A model generated the notes under the pieces. That model saw only the letters and a list, made by a program, of their open reading frames with translations. It had not been told where the DNA came from and searched no databases. A stretch of DNA of 64,000 nucleotides from positions 1-64,000 of the forward strand of contig PERO01000002.1 in the NCBI GenBank assembly GCA_002928875.1. Reading direction: 5' to 3'. A program made the translations under genes and the position numbers. Positions 37,120 to 47,703 of the stretch are shown one piece after another (position 1 is the first letter of the stretch; every line of letters starts with the position of its first letter). This stretch comes from Methylobacterium sp. (lineage in GTDB: Bacteria; Pseudomonadota; Alphaproteobacteria; Rhizobiales; Beijerinckiaceae).

Positions 37120-38435
37120 GCCGGATCACCCGCGCGGGCAACCCGCCGATGGGCGAGCGCAAGCGCCGCTCCCGCCGCGAGATTGCCGAGGGTCGCGGCA
37201 ATCGCGGCACCCATCGCCTGCCACGGCCCGGCGAGCAGCAGGCAAACGATGGTTGTCACCAGCGCGCCAATGAGGTTCGCGCGCCAGACCTCGCCGGGAT
37301 AGCCGCGCATGGTGAGCAGGTCGTCGAGCGGACCCAGGGCCATCCGCACGGCCGCCCCCGCGAGCAGCACGAGAGCCGGCCAGAACCCGCTCGCGAAGGC
37401 CTCGCCGAAGAGCGAGAGGATCAGCGGCGTGGCCATCGCCAGCGCCATCGCACCGCCGATGCCGGCAAGGCGCATCCAGCGGCGGGCCTGATGGAAGGCG
37501 GCATCACTTGCCTCGCGTGCAAAGCGATGACCGAAACTCGCGCCGATCGCGAATTCCACGAGGCCGATCAGGGAGGCGATGCGTGTCGCGGCGAAATAGA
37601 TGCCGACCATCGCGGGCGGCGCCAAGGCCGCCAACAGGATGAGATCGATGTTCTGGCGGGCGAGCAGCGCGAGGTCGGCCAGCAAGGTGGGCAGGGCGGC
37701 CCGGTTCCAGCCGCTGCGGGCAGATTGCGGCGGTGCGGGCGGAAAGACGCGCCGCAGCGGCGGCATCGTCCACGCATATTGCAGGACAGCCGCGCCGATG
37801 GTCGCGACAAGCGCGAGGGCCATCGCGACCGTCGCATCCGAGCCGATGCCGAGGGCCAGCAGCATCAGGAAGGCGCCGATCATCAGGCCGTTGCGCGCGA
37901 TATAGGCCGGCACCAGCGCGCGCATCGTCCAGCCCTGCGACCGTGCGAAGCCCTCGCCGAGATCCGTCAGCGCGAAGAAAGGCAGGGCGGCAAGCCCGAT
38001 CGCGACCAGAGTCACGAGGCTGGCAGGGATCTGCGCCGAGGTCAGCACCATGACACCCAGCGCCACCAGCACGAGGCTCCCCGCGAGCGTCGCCAGGATG
38101 GCATGCCGGATGAAGCCACGCGCCAGCGCCGTTTCCGGCCGCTCGTGATACTCCGCGAGGAACCGCACGGCGATCTGCCCGAAGCCGAGCGTCGCCAGAA
38201 AGCCGCCAATCGTGACGAGATTCCAGGCAAGGCTGAAGAGACCATAATCCGCCGCGCCCAGGCTGCGCGCCAGCACGATCTGCAGGAGATAGGTCAGGCC
38301 CGCCGCGCCGAGACGGATCGCCAATGCGGCCACCGGGCCGAGCGCCAGCGCGGCGACGCGGTCGCGCCACTTTTCCGGCGTCAGCCTGGCCTCAACGGGC
38401 GTTCCGGTCGGATGCTGGATCGGTGGGCTCGACAT
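37116..38435 (-). CDS. Polysaccharide/lipid flippase of the MOP (Wzx-like) superfamily
   Basis: The family moves lipid-linked oligosaccharides across the inner membrane. The 439-aa protein has 12 or more hydrophobic segments and the N-terminal pattern LQIVLARSLGAADYGLFSLAWN typical of polysaccharide flippases. It starts at 38435 (MSSPPIQHPTG); the frame continues upstream but with poor composition. Coupling to the FemAB-like gene suggests one surface-polysaccharide function. No glycosyltransferases are next to it. Confidence 0.82.
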   Translation of the reverse strand: MSSPPIQHPTGTPVEARLTPEKWRDRVAALALGPVAALAIRLGAAGLTYLLQIVLARSLGAADYGLFSLAWNLVTIGGFLATLGFGQIAVRFLAEYHERPETALARGFIRHAILATLAGSLVLVALGVMVLTSAQIPASLVTLVAIGLAALPFFALTDLGEGFARSQGWTMRALVPAYIARNGLMIGAFLMLLALGIGSDATVAMALALVATIGAAVLQYAWTMPPLRRVFPPAPPQSARSGWNRAALPTLLADLALLARQNIDLILLAALAPPAMVGIYFAATRIASLIGLVEFAIGASFGHRFAREASDAAFHQARRWMRLAGIGGAMALAMATPLILSLFGEAFASGFWPALVLLAGAAVRMALGPLDDLLTMRGYPGEVWRANLIGALVTTIVCLLLAGPWQAMGAAIAATLGNLAAGAALALAHRRVARAGDPA

Positions 38436-38689
38436 GGTTCCGGTGGCGGGCGCGGTCGCAATGGGCGAGAAAAGCCCGCAGATCGTAGGGCCCGCCGCTC
38501 TCGGCCCGTTTAATCGCGCGCGGGAAAACGACGAGGCGGTTAACGGTGCGCGCAGGAACGTGGTGAACAGCCGCCAAAGACACCGCAGGCTCGGCCATCG
38601 GTGCCCGCACGCGATTTGACGCGCGCCTGCCGGGCTCGCATTCTGCCCCCAGGAATCCTCTGGCGCCGAGGCGGGCAGGGGTGTAATTA

Positions 38690-38706
38690 GGTCAGCAACA
38701 CTGACC
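38690..38706. promoter_or_regulatory. Inverted repeat upstream of ivd (operator-like)
   Basis: GGTCAG (38690-38695) and CTGACC (38701-38706) are perfect inverted arms with a 5-bp spacer, 31 bp before the ivd start. The length and AT-flanked position suit a dimeric repressor or activator. It does not match the core found before mccB. The regulator is not in the window. Confidence 0.5.
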
Positions 38707-38736
38707 AATCGTGATGGCATTCCTGGGGAGGATCTC

Positions 38737-39909
38737 ATGCTGGCGAACAGCCCGCGCGGCTTCAATTTCGATCTCGGTGAAACGGCCGAGGCCATCCGCG
38801 AAAGCGTGGCGGCCTTCTCGCAGGACAAGATCGCCCCGCTCGCCGAGAAGATCGACCGCGAGGACTGGTTTCCCCGCCATCTCTGGCCGGAAATGGGCGC
38901 GCTCGGCCTGCATGGCATCACCGTGCCGGAGGAGGATGGCGGCACCGGCCTCGGCTATCTCGAGCATGTCGTGGCCATGGAGGAAATCTCGCGCGCCTCG
39001 GCTTCGGTGGGGCTTTCCTATGGCGCGCATTCCAATCTCTGCGTGAACCAGCTGCGCCGCTGGGGTTCGAAGGAGCAGAAGGCCCGCTACCTGCCGAAAC
39101 TCATCTCCGGCGAGCATCTCGGCGCGCTGGCCATGAGCGAGCCCGGCGCGGGCTCGGATGTCGTCTCCATGAAGCTCCGGGCTGACAAAAAGGGCGACCG
39201 CTACATCCTCAACGGTTCGAAGATGTGGATCACCAACGGCCCCTCCGCCGAGACGCTGATCGTCTACGCCAAGACCGACATTAATGCCGGCCCGCGTGGC
39301 ATCACCGCCTTCATCATCGAGAAGGGCTTCAAGGGCTTCTCCATCGCGCAGAAGCTCGACAAATTGGGCATGCGTGGCTCGGAGACCGGCGAACTGGTCT
39401 TCCAGGATTGCGAGGTGCCGGAGGAAAACCGCCTCGATCAGGAGGGGAAGGGCGTCAACATCCTGATGTCCGGCCTCGATTACGAGCGCGCGGTACTCGC
39501 GGCCGGGCCTTTGGGCATCATGCAGGCGGCCTTCGATATCGTGTTGCCCTATGTGCATGAGCGCAAGCAGTTCGGGAAATCGATCGGCGAATTCCAGCTC
39601 GTCCAGGGCAAGATCGCCGACATGTATGTGACGATGAATGCCTGCAAGGCCTATGTCTATGCCGTCGCCAAGGCCTGCGATCGCGGCGAGACCACGCGCG
39701 AGGATGCCGCCGGCGCGATCCTGATCGCGGCCGAGAAGGCGACTTTGCTGGCGCTCGACGCGATCCAGCTTCTCGGCGGCAACGGCTACATCAACGAATA
39801 TCCCACGGGTCGCCTGCTGCGCGACGCGAAGCTTTACGAGATCGGCGCCGGCACGAGCGAAATCCGCCGCATGCTCATCGGCCGGGAATTGTTCGCGAAG
39901 GGGGCGTGA
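38737..39909 (+). CDS. ivd: Isovaleryl-CoA dehydrogenase
   Basis: It oxidises isovaleryl-CoA to 3-methylcrotonyl-CoA, passing electrons to ETF, in leucine breakdown. The 390-aa protein has acyl-CoA dehydrogenase signatures [13 protein letters not shown] (residues 130-142) and [22 protein letters not shown]. The catalytic base is Glu250 in [10 protein letters not shown], the helix-G position specific to isovaleryl-CoA dehydrogenases; most relatives place it near 370. GGGGAGG precedes the start. The mcc genes 1.7-6 kb downstream catalyse the next step. Confidence 0.93.
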   Translation: MLANSPRGFNFDLGETAEAIRESVAAFSQDKIAPLAEKIDREDWFPRHLWPEMGALGLHGITVPEEDGGTGLGYLEHVVAMEEISRASASVGLSYGAHSNLCVNQLRRWGSKEQKARYLPKLISGEHLGALAMSEPGAGSDVVSMKLRADKKGDRYILNGSKMWITNGPSAETLIVYAKTDINAGPRGITAFIIEKGFKGFSIAQKLDKLGMRGSETGELVFQDCEVPEENRLDQEGKGVNILMSGLDYERAVLAAGPLGIMQAAFDIVLPYVHERKQFGKSIGEFQLVQGKIADMYVTMNACKAYVYAVAKACDRGETTREDAAGAILIAAEKATLLALDAIQLLGGNGYINEYPTGRLLRDAKLYEIGAGTSEIRRMLIGRELFAKGA

Positions 39910-39918
39910 GGCGGCGCC

Positions 39919-40179
39919 TCACTCGCTGCGGGGCTGGCTGAGCCGGTAGACGCCCTTGAAATCGAGCGGGTCGACCGGCTTGCCTTTCCGCGTGATGACC
40001 AGCCGGCCATCGAGCGCCAGCCGAACCGCCACGCGCCGTACGGGCTGCATCAGCGGGCCCCAGCCATCGGGATGCGGGCCGCCAATGGCGCGCGCCGCTT
40101 CGGAGGGGCAGAAGGTCTTTTCGGGCCCGCGTTCGGCGGCCAGTGCCAGCAGCGTCTCCTCGATGGTGGTGTCGGTCAT
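39919..40179 (-). CDS. DUF3253-family protein
   Basis: The 86-aa protein matches DUF3253: an N-terminal helix (IEETLLALAAERGPEKTFCPSEAARAI), then a winged-helix-like segment with LMQPVRRVAVRLALDGRLVITRKGKPVDP and a FKGVYRLSQP end. The function of the family is unknown; a DNA-binding fold is plausible. It is convergent with ivd, stopping 9 bp from its stop. Confidence 0.8.
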   Translation of the reverse strand: MTDTTIEETLLALAAERGPEKTFCPSEAARAIGGPHPDGWGPLMQPVRRVAVRLALDGRLVITRKGKPVDPLDFKGVYRLSQPRSE

Positions 40180-40385
40180 CAGCCTCGTCCCGCTGCATCG
40201 GCCCTAACCTCGGCCCGGATGCCCGTTTGCGACGGGATAGGCGGCCGGTCAATGCGGTTTCGCAAGCATTCGGGCTCGCAAAACGGGGAAGCAGCCCTGA
40301 ACGACGGGTCCGCATTGCAAAACCGGGTCGCAATCCGCATCGTCGCGCCGGGAGCCGCCCGATTCGGAAGCGGCAGGGAGGTCTC

Positions 40386-40805
40386 ATGCCGCAGACCATC
40401 ACGAAGGGCTACAAGGCCCTGCTCGACGAGGCGAATGCGCACATCCGCACCCTGAGCGTGGAGGAAGCCCGCGCATTGCATGGAAGCGGCGATGTGGTCT
40501 TCGTCGACCTGCGCGATCCGCGCGAACTCGAGCGCGAGGGCAAGCTGCCCGGCGCCTTCCATTGTCCGCGCGGCATGCTGGAATTCTGGATCGATCCTGA
40601 AAGCCCCTACGCGAAATCCGAGTTTCAGGAAGACAAGACTTTTATCTTTTTCTGTGCAGGTGGTTGGCGTTCGGCGCTTGCCGCCCGAACGGCACAGGAG
40701 ATGGGCCTGAAACCCGTCGCCCATATCGAGGGAGGGTTCGGAGCCTGGAAGAAATCCGGCGCGCCCGTCCAGCTCCCGGAAGCTTTGCCTGGGGAGAAAC
40801 CATGA
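40386..40805 (+). CDS. Rhodanese-like sulfurtransferase
   Basis: Rhodanese domains carry sulfane sulfur on a cysteine. The 139-aa single-domain protein has VVFVDLRDPRELEREGKLPGAFHCPRG and the active-site loop with Cys90 in FFCAGGWRSAL. It starts at ATG 40386 with GGGAGG upstream. The GST gene overlaps its stop by 4 bases (ATGA), so the pair is cotranslated. The physiological substrate is not evident. Confidence 0.9.
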   Translation: MPQTITKGYKALLDEANAHIRTLSVEEARALHGSGDVVFVDLRDPRELEREGKLPGAFHCPRGMLEFWIDPESPYAKSEFQEDKTFIFFCAGGWRSALAARTAQEMGLKPVAHIEGGFGAWKKSGAPVQLPEALPGEKP

Positions 40806-41509
40806 AGACAAATGCGACCGTTCCGCCACGCTTTCCGCCGAAACTCACGCTGATCATCGGCAACAAGAACTACTCGTCGTGGTCGCTCCGGCCCTGGCTG
40901 GCGATGGCGGCGAAAGGCGTGCCGTTCGCTGAATTCCTCGTGCCCCTCGGTCATGCGAACACCAAGCAGCAATTGCAGCAATATTCGCCCACGGGCCTCG
41001 TGCCGGCGCTGAAATACGGCAATCTCGTCTTGTGGGAATCGCTCTCGATCATCGAATTCGCGAACGAGAAGCACCCCGAGGCGAAGCTCTGGCCGGAAGA
41101 CATGGAAGTGCGCGCCATCGCCCGCTCGCTGGCGCTGGAGATGCATGCCGGCTTCCACGCCCTGCGCCAGCACCTGCCGATGAACCTCAAGCGGCAATCC
41201 TCGCGCCGGCTCACTTCAGCGGCCGAGGCGGAGGTGATGCGCTTTGCCGGCTATGTGCGCCAGTTGCGTCTCGAATATGGCGCGGGTGGTCCGTTCCTCT
41301 TCGGGGAATTCTGCGCAGCGGATGCGATGTTCGCGCCGCTCTGCACGCGGCTGCGCTCCTACGAAATCTCGGTCGATCGCACGACCCACGATTACATCGA
41401 CGCGATCTACCGCCTGCCGGCCTTCCAGAAATGGTATCAGGCCGCCGTGGCCGAGCCCTGGAAGATGGACGATATCGACAACATCGACAAACTCCGCGCC
41501 GCCCGCTGA
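40802..41509 (+). CDS. Glutathione S-transferase family protein
   Basis: The 235-aa protein has an N-terminal thioredoxin-like domain with KNYSSWSLRPWLAM (likely Ser catalytic residue near position 26) and the glutathione-binding PTGLVPAL/LWESLSIIEF segments. An alpha-helical C-terminal domain follows. It is coupled to the rhodanese gene and lies between ivd and mccB. It may isomerise or detoxify an intermediate, but no direct evidence ties it to leucine breakdown. Confidence 0.88.
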   Translation: MKTNATVPPRFPPKLTLIIGNKNYSSWSLRPWLAMAAKGVPFAEFLVPLGHANTKQQLQQYSPTGLVPALKYGNLVLWESLSIIEFANEKHPEAKLWPEDMEVRAIARSLALEMHAGFHALRQHLPMNLKRQSSRRLTSAAEAEVMRFAGYVRQLRLEYGAGGPFLFGEFCAADAMFAPLCTRLRSYEISVDRTTHDYIDAIYRLPAFQKWYQAAVAEPWKMDDIDNIDKLRAAR

Positions 41510-41518
41510 AACTCGCCA

Positions 41519-41547
41519 TTGAATTGCTCTCGCGAAGCGTGAATAAG
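41519..41547 (+). promoter_or_regulatory. Promoter candidate for mccB
   Basis: TTGAAT at 41519-41524, a 17-nt spacer, then AATAAG at 41542-41547. A strong palindrome begins 4 bp downstream. The hexamers are only fair matches; the main support is their position against that palindrome. Confidence 0.35.
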
Positions 41548-41550
41548 GAA

Positions 41551-41578
41551 AGCCAGAAAGTGGTATACCACTCTGGCT
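41551..41578. promoter_or_regulatory. Palindromic operator candidate before mccB
   Basis: The core AGTGGTATACCACT (41559-41572) is a perfect 14-bp palindrome. Flanks AGCCAG (41551-41556) and CTGGCT (41573-41578) extend it to a 13-bp inverted repeat with an AA bulge. It lies 23 bp before the mccB ATG. The 10-bp core TGGTATACCA recurs at 45669-45678 before mccA. Binding by a leucine/isovalerate regulator is inferred. Confidence 0.6.
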
Positions 41579-41600
41579 CCCGCCGTTTCAGAGGATTCCG

Positions 41601-43208
<1,608 letters not shown>

Positions 43209-43213
43209 GGGGT

Positions 43214-43252
43214 TGAGATTCAGGTGCGATGTAATACATTGTGTTCACCTGC
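43214..43252 (+). promoter_or_regulatory. Promoter with nested palindromes before the toxin-antitoxin pair
   Basis: TTGAGA (43214-43219), a 16-nt spacer, then TACATT (43236-43241). Two nested palindromes cover the -10: ATGTAATACAT (43230-43240), and CAGGTG (43222-43227) with CACCTG (43247-43252). This layout suits autorepression by the ribbon-helix-helix antitoxin encoded 20 bp downstream. Confidence 0.6.
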
Positions 43253-43271
43253 AATCGCTTGAGGTCAAACC

Positions 43272-43526
43272 ATGCCGACGACGCTCTCCGTTCGATTTGA
43301 CGACGAGGCCAAACTCGAGGCGTTGGACAAGCTCGCGCAAAGCATGGACCGCTCGCGCAACTGGATCGTGAACCGGGCGATCGACCGTTACATCGCCGAA
43401 CAATCCTGGCAGATCGGGCAGATCATGGAAGGCATCGCGCAGGCCGATCGCGGCGAATTCGCCAGCGATGAGGAGGTCCGCGCGGCATTCGCCCGTTTCG
43501 GAGCCAAGGCAGCCACGCCGGAATGA
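43272..43526 (+). CDS. Ribbon-helix-helix (CopG/ParD-type) antitoxin
   Basis: The 84-aa protein has the RHH layout: a short N-terminal strand (TTLSVRFDDEA) that would insert in the DNA major groove, then two helices (KLEALDKLAQSMDRSRNWIVNRAIDRYIAEQ). An acidic C-terminal tail would cover the toxin. It is expected to bind its own promoter palindromes and neutralise the ParE-like toxin. The genes overlap by 4 bases (ATGA). Its position between mccB and the rest of the leucine cluster is unusual. Confidence 0.87.
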   Translation: MPTTLSVRFDDEAKLEALDKLAQSMDRSRNWIVNRAIDRYIAEQSWQIGQIMEGIAQADRGEFASDEEVRAAFARFGAKAATPE

Positions 43527-43807
43527 AGCTTCTCTGGACCGCGCGAGCGCTCGCGGATCTGATCGACATCGCGGATTACGTTTCCGAACGCAATCCTGTT
43601 GCGGCGCGAGCAATGGGCGATCGCCTGCGCGGCGCCATCGACAAGCTGCCCGATTTTCCCATGGCCGGCCGCCCCGGTCGGGTCGCAGAAACGCGCGAAC
43701 TCGTCGTGCCCGACACGCCTTTTGTCGTGCCCTATCGCGTGCGGAACGGGCGCATCGAAGTGCTCGCCATTTTCCACGCGGCGCGCGATTGGCCGGAGCA
43801 TTTCTAG
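43523..43807 (+). CDS. RelE/ParE-superfamily toxin
   Basis: The 94-aa protein has the ParE/RelE fold pattern: MKLLWTARALADLIDIADYVSERNP, GRPGRVAETRELVVPDTPFVVPYRV and a C-terminal IEVLAIFHAARDWPEHF. ParE proteins poison gyrase and RelE proteins cut mRNA at the ribosome. The long first helix and AGRPGR loop favour the ParE side. It is coupled to the upstream RHH antitoxin. Active-site residues appear intact. Confidence 0.87.
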   Translation: MKLLWTARALADLIDIADYVSERNPVAARAMGDRLRGAIDKLPDFPMAGRPGRVAETRELVVPDTPFVVPYRVRNGRIEVLAIFHAARDWPEHF

Positions 43808-43867
43808 CCCATTCCCATCCCGCCCGATCCGCCCTAGACATGCCTCGACAACAACCGGAGGGATGCC

Positions 43868-44620
43868 ATGAGCGGCGCGGGGAAAATCGCGATCATCACG
43901 GGGGCGGGGTCGGGCATTGGCCGGGCCGTGGCGCAGGCCTTCCTGAAGGAGGGCTACCGGGTCGCACTCGTGGGGCGCAAGGCGGAGACGCTGCAGGCCA
44001 CGGCCGAGGGTTTCCCGGCGGATCGCCTGCTGATCCTCCCCGCCGACGTGACTGACCATGAGCAGGTCGATGCCCTGTTCGATGCCGTGGTGAAGGCCTG
44101 GGGCCGCGTGGACGTGGTGTTCAACAATGCCGGTATCGGTGCTCCGCCCGTGGAATGGGATGAACTCCCCATCGAACGCTGGAAGGCGGTGGTCGATACC
44201 AACCTCTCCGGCGTGTTCTTCTGCATGCGCGCGGCGTTTCGCGTGATGAAGGCGCAGAACCCGAAAGGCGGGCGCATCATCAATAACGGCTCGGTGTCGA
44301 GCTACACGCCGCGACCCTATTCGGCCGCCTACACCTCCACGAAGCACGCCGTTCTGGGCCTGACGAAGACCGGCGCGCTCGATGGCCGCAAGCACAATAT
44401 CGCCGTGGGGCAGATCGATATCGGCAATGCGCTGACCGAGATGGCCATGCCGATGACCAAGGGCGTGCTGCAGGCCAATGGCACGATCGGCATCGAGCCC
44501 ACCATGGACGTGCAGCATGTCGCCAATGCCGTTCTGCACATGGCGAGCCTGCCGCTCGAAGCCAATGTGCTGACCATGAACGTGATGGCGACCGCGATGC
44601 CCTTCGTCGGTCGCGGCTGA
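43868..44620 (+). CDS. Short-chain dehydrogenase/reductase
   Basis: SDR enzymes oxidise or reduce alcohols and carbonyls with NAD(P). The 250-aa protein has the cofactor loop TGAGSGIG (residues 11-18), NNAG (86-89) and the catalytic Ser142, Tyr155 and Lys159 (YTSTK). A following Asp61-Val pattern fits NAD(P) binding. CGGAGGG precedes the start. It lies inside the leucine-catabolism neighbourhood, but the substrate is not identifiable from sequence. Confidence 0.88.
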   Translation: MSGAGKIAIITGAGSGIGRAVAQAFLKEGYRVALVGRKAETLQATAEGFPADRLLILPADVTDHEQVDALFDAVVKAWGRVDVVFNNAGIGAPPVEWDELPIERWKAVVDTNLSGVFFCMRAAFRVMKAQNPKGGRIINNGSVSSYTPRPYSAAYTSTKHAVLGLTKTGALDGRKHNIAVGQIDIGNALTEMAMPMTKGVLQANGTIGIEPTMDVQHVANAVLHMASLPLEANVLTMNVMATAMPFVGRG

Positions 44621-44726
44621 GGAAGCCGAGCCGCCTCCATGTCGCACGGGAAATTCCCGGCGCGGCGTTGAGTTTTTCCGCCCGATTGCCTACTCCCGGT
44701 TATCGTTTGTCCTGAAAGGAACTCTC

Positions 44727-45077
44727 ATGGCCTCCATCACCCGCATCGAAGCCGGCCCGCGCATGTCGAAGGCCGTTGTTCATGGCGATACGGTCTATCT
44801 CGCGGGCATCGTCGCCGACGACAACAAGCAGGACATCACCGGCCAGACGAAGCAGGTGCTGGCCGAGATCGACCGCCTGCTGGCGCTCGCCGGCACGGAC
44901 AAGTCGAAACTTTTGCGCGCGAATATCTGGATCACCGACATGGCCAATTTCGGGGCGATGAATGCGGTGTGGGATGCCTGGGTGAGCCCCGGCAACACGC
45001 CGGCCCGCGCGACGGTCGAGGCCGGTCTCGCGACGCCGGATTACAAGGTCGAGATCATGGTGGTGGCGGCGAAATAA
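44727..45077 (+). CDS. RidA/YjgF-family enamine/imine deaminase
   Basis: RidA-type proteins hydrolyse reactive enamines and imines made by PLP enzymes. The 116-aa protein has the trimeric Rid fold pattern VVHGDTVYLAGIVADD, ILxx-type DIDRLLALAG, and NTPARATVEAGLATPDYKVEIMVVAA. The conserved Arg is in PARATV. AAGGAACTCTC precedes the ATG. It lies 6 bp before the membrane-protein gene. A second RidA-family gene occurs at 60673-61143. Confidence 0.88.
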   Translation: MASITRIEAGPRMSKAVVHGDTVYLAGIVADDNKQDITGQTKQVLAEIDRLLALAGTDKSKLLRANIWITDMANFGAMNAVWDAWVSPGNTPARATVEAGLATPDYKVEIMVVAAK

Positions 45078-45083
45078 GCCGCA

Positions 45084-45719
45084 ATGCCCGCCGCGGCACC
45101 CCATACCGATGCCGATCACCGCGCCTATGTGCGCGCGGTGACGATCATCGTCAGCGCGATCCTGCTGATTGCGGTGCCGCAGATCCTCTATGCCTGGTCC
45201 ATCGGCAACCGCTTCCTGATCAAGGACGGGTTCGACTGGTCCTATGATGTCGTGCTGTGGTGCGTGGCGCTCGCCTGTTTCGGGCGTGGCCTGCGCGCCG
45301 AGAACCTCGCGGCGCTCGCCATTGCCGGCGTGATGTTCGTGGCGGGCTGCCACACGGCCTATGACCTCTGGGACAAGATCGCGACCGGGCGACGGCCCGA
45401 ACTTTGGGTCGCGGGCTGGTCGAGCTTCACGATGGTCTTCATCGCCGTGCTTCTGCTCGTGGTGATGTGGCGGTTTCGCAAGTCGCAGAACGCGCTGGTG
45501 GCGGCCACATGGCTGTCGAGCCGCAATTCCATCATCATCACCCTGGGTTTCGCGGCGCTGAACCTCGTGGCGCGCACCCGCGAGAGCCAGTGGCCGGAGA
45601 TCGCGCTCGATCTCCTGGGCATCGCGCTGTCGTTCCAGGCGGTCTATGCCATCTTGACGAAACTCAGCTGGTATACCACACCGGGAACCGCCGAGGAGAG
45701 CCGCGTCCAGAGCCCATGA
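45084..45719 (+). CDS. Six-helix membrane protein, distant cation-efflux-like
   Basis: The 211-aa protein has about six hydrophobic segments. It shares a general layout with short proteins in alphaproteobacteria labelled cation transporter: an early DGFDWSYDVVLWCVA segment and a WLSSRNSIIITLG turn. The His/Asp metal ligands of classic cation diffusion facilitators are not evident, so transport is doubtful. It lies 25 bp before mccA. Its 3' end contains the TGGTATACCA motif also seen before mccB. Confidence 0.55.
   Translation: MPAAAPHTDADHRAYVRAVTIIVSAILLIAVPQILYAWSIGNRFLIKDGFDWSYDVVLWCVALACFGRGLRAENLAALAIAGVMFVAGCHTAYDLWDKIATGRRPELWVAGWSSFTMVFIAVLLLVVMWRFRKSQNALVAATWLSSRNSIIITLGFAALNLVARTRESQWPEIALDLLGIALSFQAVYAILTKLSWYTTPGTAEESRVQSP
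45669..45678. promoter_or_regulatory. Second copy of the TGGTATACCA motif, before mccA
   Basis: The 10-bp palindrome TGGTATACCA, extended to 11 bp by a following C as in the mccB copy, lies within the end of the membrane-protein gene, 67 bp before the mccA start. It encodes part of SWYTT, so coding constraint could explain it. Co-regulation of mccA and mccB is the alternative. Confidence 0.4.
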
Positions 45720-45744
45720 ATGGCCGCGCGGCGGGGAGACAGCG

Positions 45745-47700
45745 ATGTTCCGTACCGTTCTGATCGCCAATCGCGGAGAGATCGCTTTGCGCGTTGCGCG
45801 CACGGCCCGGCGCATGGGGTTGCGCGTCATTGCGGTCCATTCCGATGCCGATGCGAGGGCGCCCTTCGTGGCCTTCGCGGATGAGGCCTATCGCATCGGC
45901 CCGTCACCGGCACGCGAGAGCTATCTCGTGGCGGAGCGTATTCTCGAGGTGGCAAAACAAGCTGGCGCGGAATGCATTCATCCCGGCTACGGCTTCCTCT
46001 CGGAGAATGCCGAATTCGCCGAGGCCTGCGCGGCCGCCGGCATCGCCTTTGTCGGCCCGCCGGCCTCCGCCATCCGCGCCATGGGCCTGAAGGATGCCGC
46101 GAAGGCGCTGGTCGAGAAGGCCGGCGTGCCGGTGGTGCCGGGCTATCACGGCGAGCGGCAGGAGGCGGCCTTCCTGAAGGAGAAGGCCTACCAGATCGGC
46201 TATCCCGTGCTCATCAAGGCGGTGGCGGGCGGCGGCGGCAAGGGCATGCGGCGGGTCGACCGGCATCTCGATTTCGAGGAAGCGCTCGCCTCGGCACAGC
46301 GCGAGGCCAGCAATGCCTTTGGCGATGCGCGTGTGCTCGTCGAGAAATACGTCACCGCGCCCCGGCATGTCGAAGTGCAGGTCTTCGGTGACCAGCACGG
46401 CAACGTGATCCATTTCTTCGAGCGTGACTGTTCGATGCAGCGTCGCCACCAGAAGGTGATCGAGGAAGCGCCGGCACCGGGCATGACCCCGGAGGTGCGC
46501 GCCGCCTTCGGCAAAGCGGCTGTCGAGGCCGCAAAGGCCGTGGGATATTACGGCGCCGGCACCATCGAGTTCATCGCCGATGGCTCGCAGGGTCTGCGCG
46601 CCGATGGCTTCTACTTCATGGAAATGAACACGCGCCTGCAGGTCGAGCATCCCGTGACCGAGATGATCACCGGCTTCGACCTCGTGGAACTGCAGCTGCG
46701 CGTCGCCGCGGGCGAAAAGCTGCCGGTGACGCAAGATCAGCTCGCCATTCACGGCCATGCCGTGGAAGCGCGGCTTTACGCGGAGGAGCCGGAGCGCGGC
46801 TTCCTGCCTTCCACCGGCAAGCTGCATGCCCTCCGCCTGCCGCAGGGCGAGGGCCTGCGCATCGATTCGGGTGTGGCCGAGGGCGGCGAGGTGACGCCCT
46901 TCTACGATCCGATGATCGCGAAGATCATCGCCCACGGGCCGGATCGCGAGACCGCGCTCAACCGCCTCGGCCTTGCGCTGGCGAACACCATCGTCGCCGG
47001 GCCGAAAACCAACACGCGCTTCCTCAAGGCGTTGATCGATCATCCGGATTTCCGGGCCGAGAAGCTCGATACGGGGCTGATCGACCGCAACCTCGCGTCG
47101 CTCGGCATCGTCGCGCCGGAGATCGACCTGGAAACCTTGGCGGTCGGCGCATTGGCCTTGGCCGCGCGCGAGAAGGAGCGGCTCGCCACAATGGCGACCG
47201 CGCGCTCGGGCTGGCCCTCCGACCCCTGGAGTCAGGCGGATGGTTTCGCGCTGCATCCCGGCCGGGAGACAAGCCTGCGCGTGTTCGTGGAAGGAGAGAC
47301 TCGCGATGTGCGGCTCGAAGCCGCCGCCGAGGCCGCGATCGACATTCCGAAGACGGGCCATCGCAATTTCACGCTTGTTGAAACCGGAGACACGAATTTC
47401 GTGCTCGTCGATGGGTTGCAGACCGAAATCCGCCTGGTCGATGCGCTCGACGTCACCTTTGACGATCATGGCGGCGATGCCGGCGGCAACGTGAAATCGC
47501 CGATGCACGGCAAGCTCGTCGCGCTGTTCGTCACGGAAGGCGAGATGGTCGAGAAGGGCCAGCGCGTGGCGATCGTCGAGGCGATGAAGATGGAGCATCC
47601 GGTTCTGGCGCCGCGGGCCGGCCGCATCGAGGGCATTGCCTTCGAGGCCGGCGCGCAGATGGGGCAGGGCGCGCGCATCCTCACCGTCGCGGAGGCGTGA
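45745..47700 (+). CDS. mccA: 3-methylcrotonyl-CoA carboxylase biotin-carrying (alpha) subunit
   Basis: It carboxylates its biotin for transfer by MccB. The 651-aa protein has the biotin carboxylase start FRTVLIANRGEIALRV, the ATP-grasp loop KAVAGGGGKGM, EMNTRLQVEHPVTEM, a BT linker, and a biotinyl domain with Lys615 in IVEAMKMEH. Context next to mccB and ivd distinguishes it from the PccA at 29183-31201. A DUF1489 gene follows after 3 bp and is probably on the same transcript. Confidence 0.93.
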   Translation: MFRTVLIANRGEIALRVARTARRMGLRVIAVHSDADARAPFVAFADEAYRIGPSPARESYLVAERILEVAKQAGAECIHPGYGFLSENAEFAEACAAAGIAFVGPPASAIRAMGLKDAAKALVEKAGVPVVPGYHGERQEAAFLKEKAYQIGYPVLIKAVAGGGGKGMRRVDRHLDFEEALASAQREASNAFGDARVLVEKYVTAPRHVEVQVFGDQHGNVIHFFERDCSMQRRHQKVIEEAPAPGMTPEVRAAFGKAAVEAAKAVGYYGAGTIEFIADGSQGLRADGFYFMEMNTRLQVEHPVTEMITGFDLVELQLRVAAGEKLPVTQDQLAIHGHAVEARLYAEEPERGFLPSTGKLHALRLPQGEGLRIDSGVAEGGEVTPFYDPMIAKIIAHGPDRETALNRLGLALANTIVAGPKTNTRFLKALIDHPDFRAEKLDTGLIDRNLASLGIVAPEIDLETLAVGALALAAREKERLATMATARSGWPSDPWSQADGFALHPGRETSLRVFVEGETRDVRLEAAAEAAIDIPKTGHRNFTLVETGDTNFVLVDGLQTEIRLVDALDVTFDDHGGDAGGNVKSPMHGKLVALFVTEGEMVEKGQRVAIVEAMKMEHPVLAPRAGRIEGIAFEAGAQMGQGARILTVAEA

Positions 47701-47703
47701 GGC

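Noticed and set aside
38392-38610. Minus-strand open frame of 72 codons upstream of the flippase
   Set aside because: It overlaps the flippase start, has no ribosome-binding site or recognisable feature, and looks like a GC-rich chance frame.
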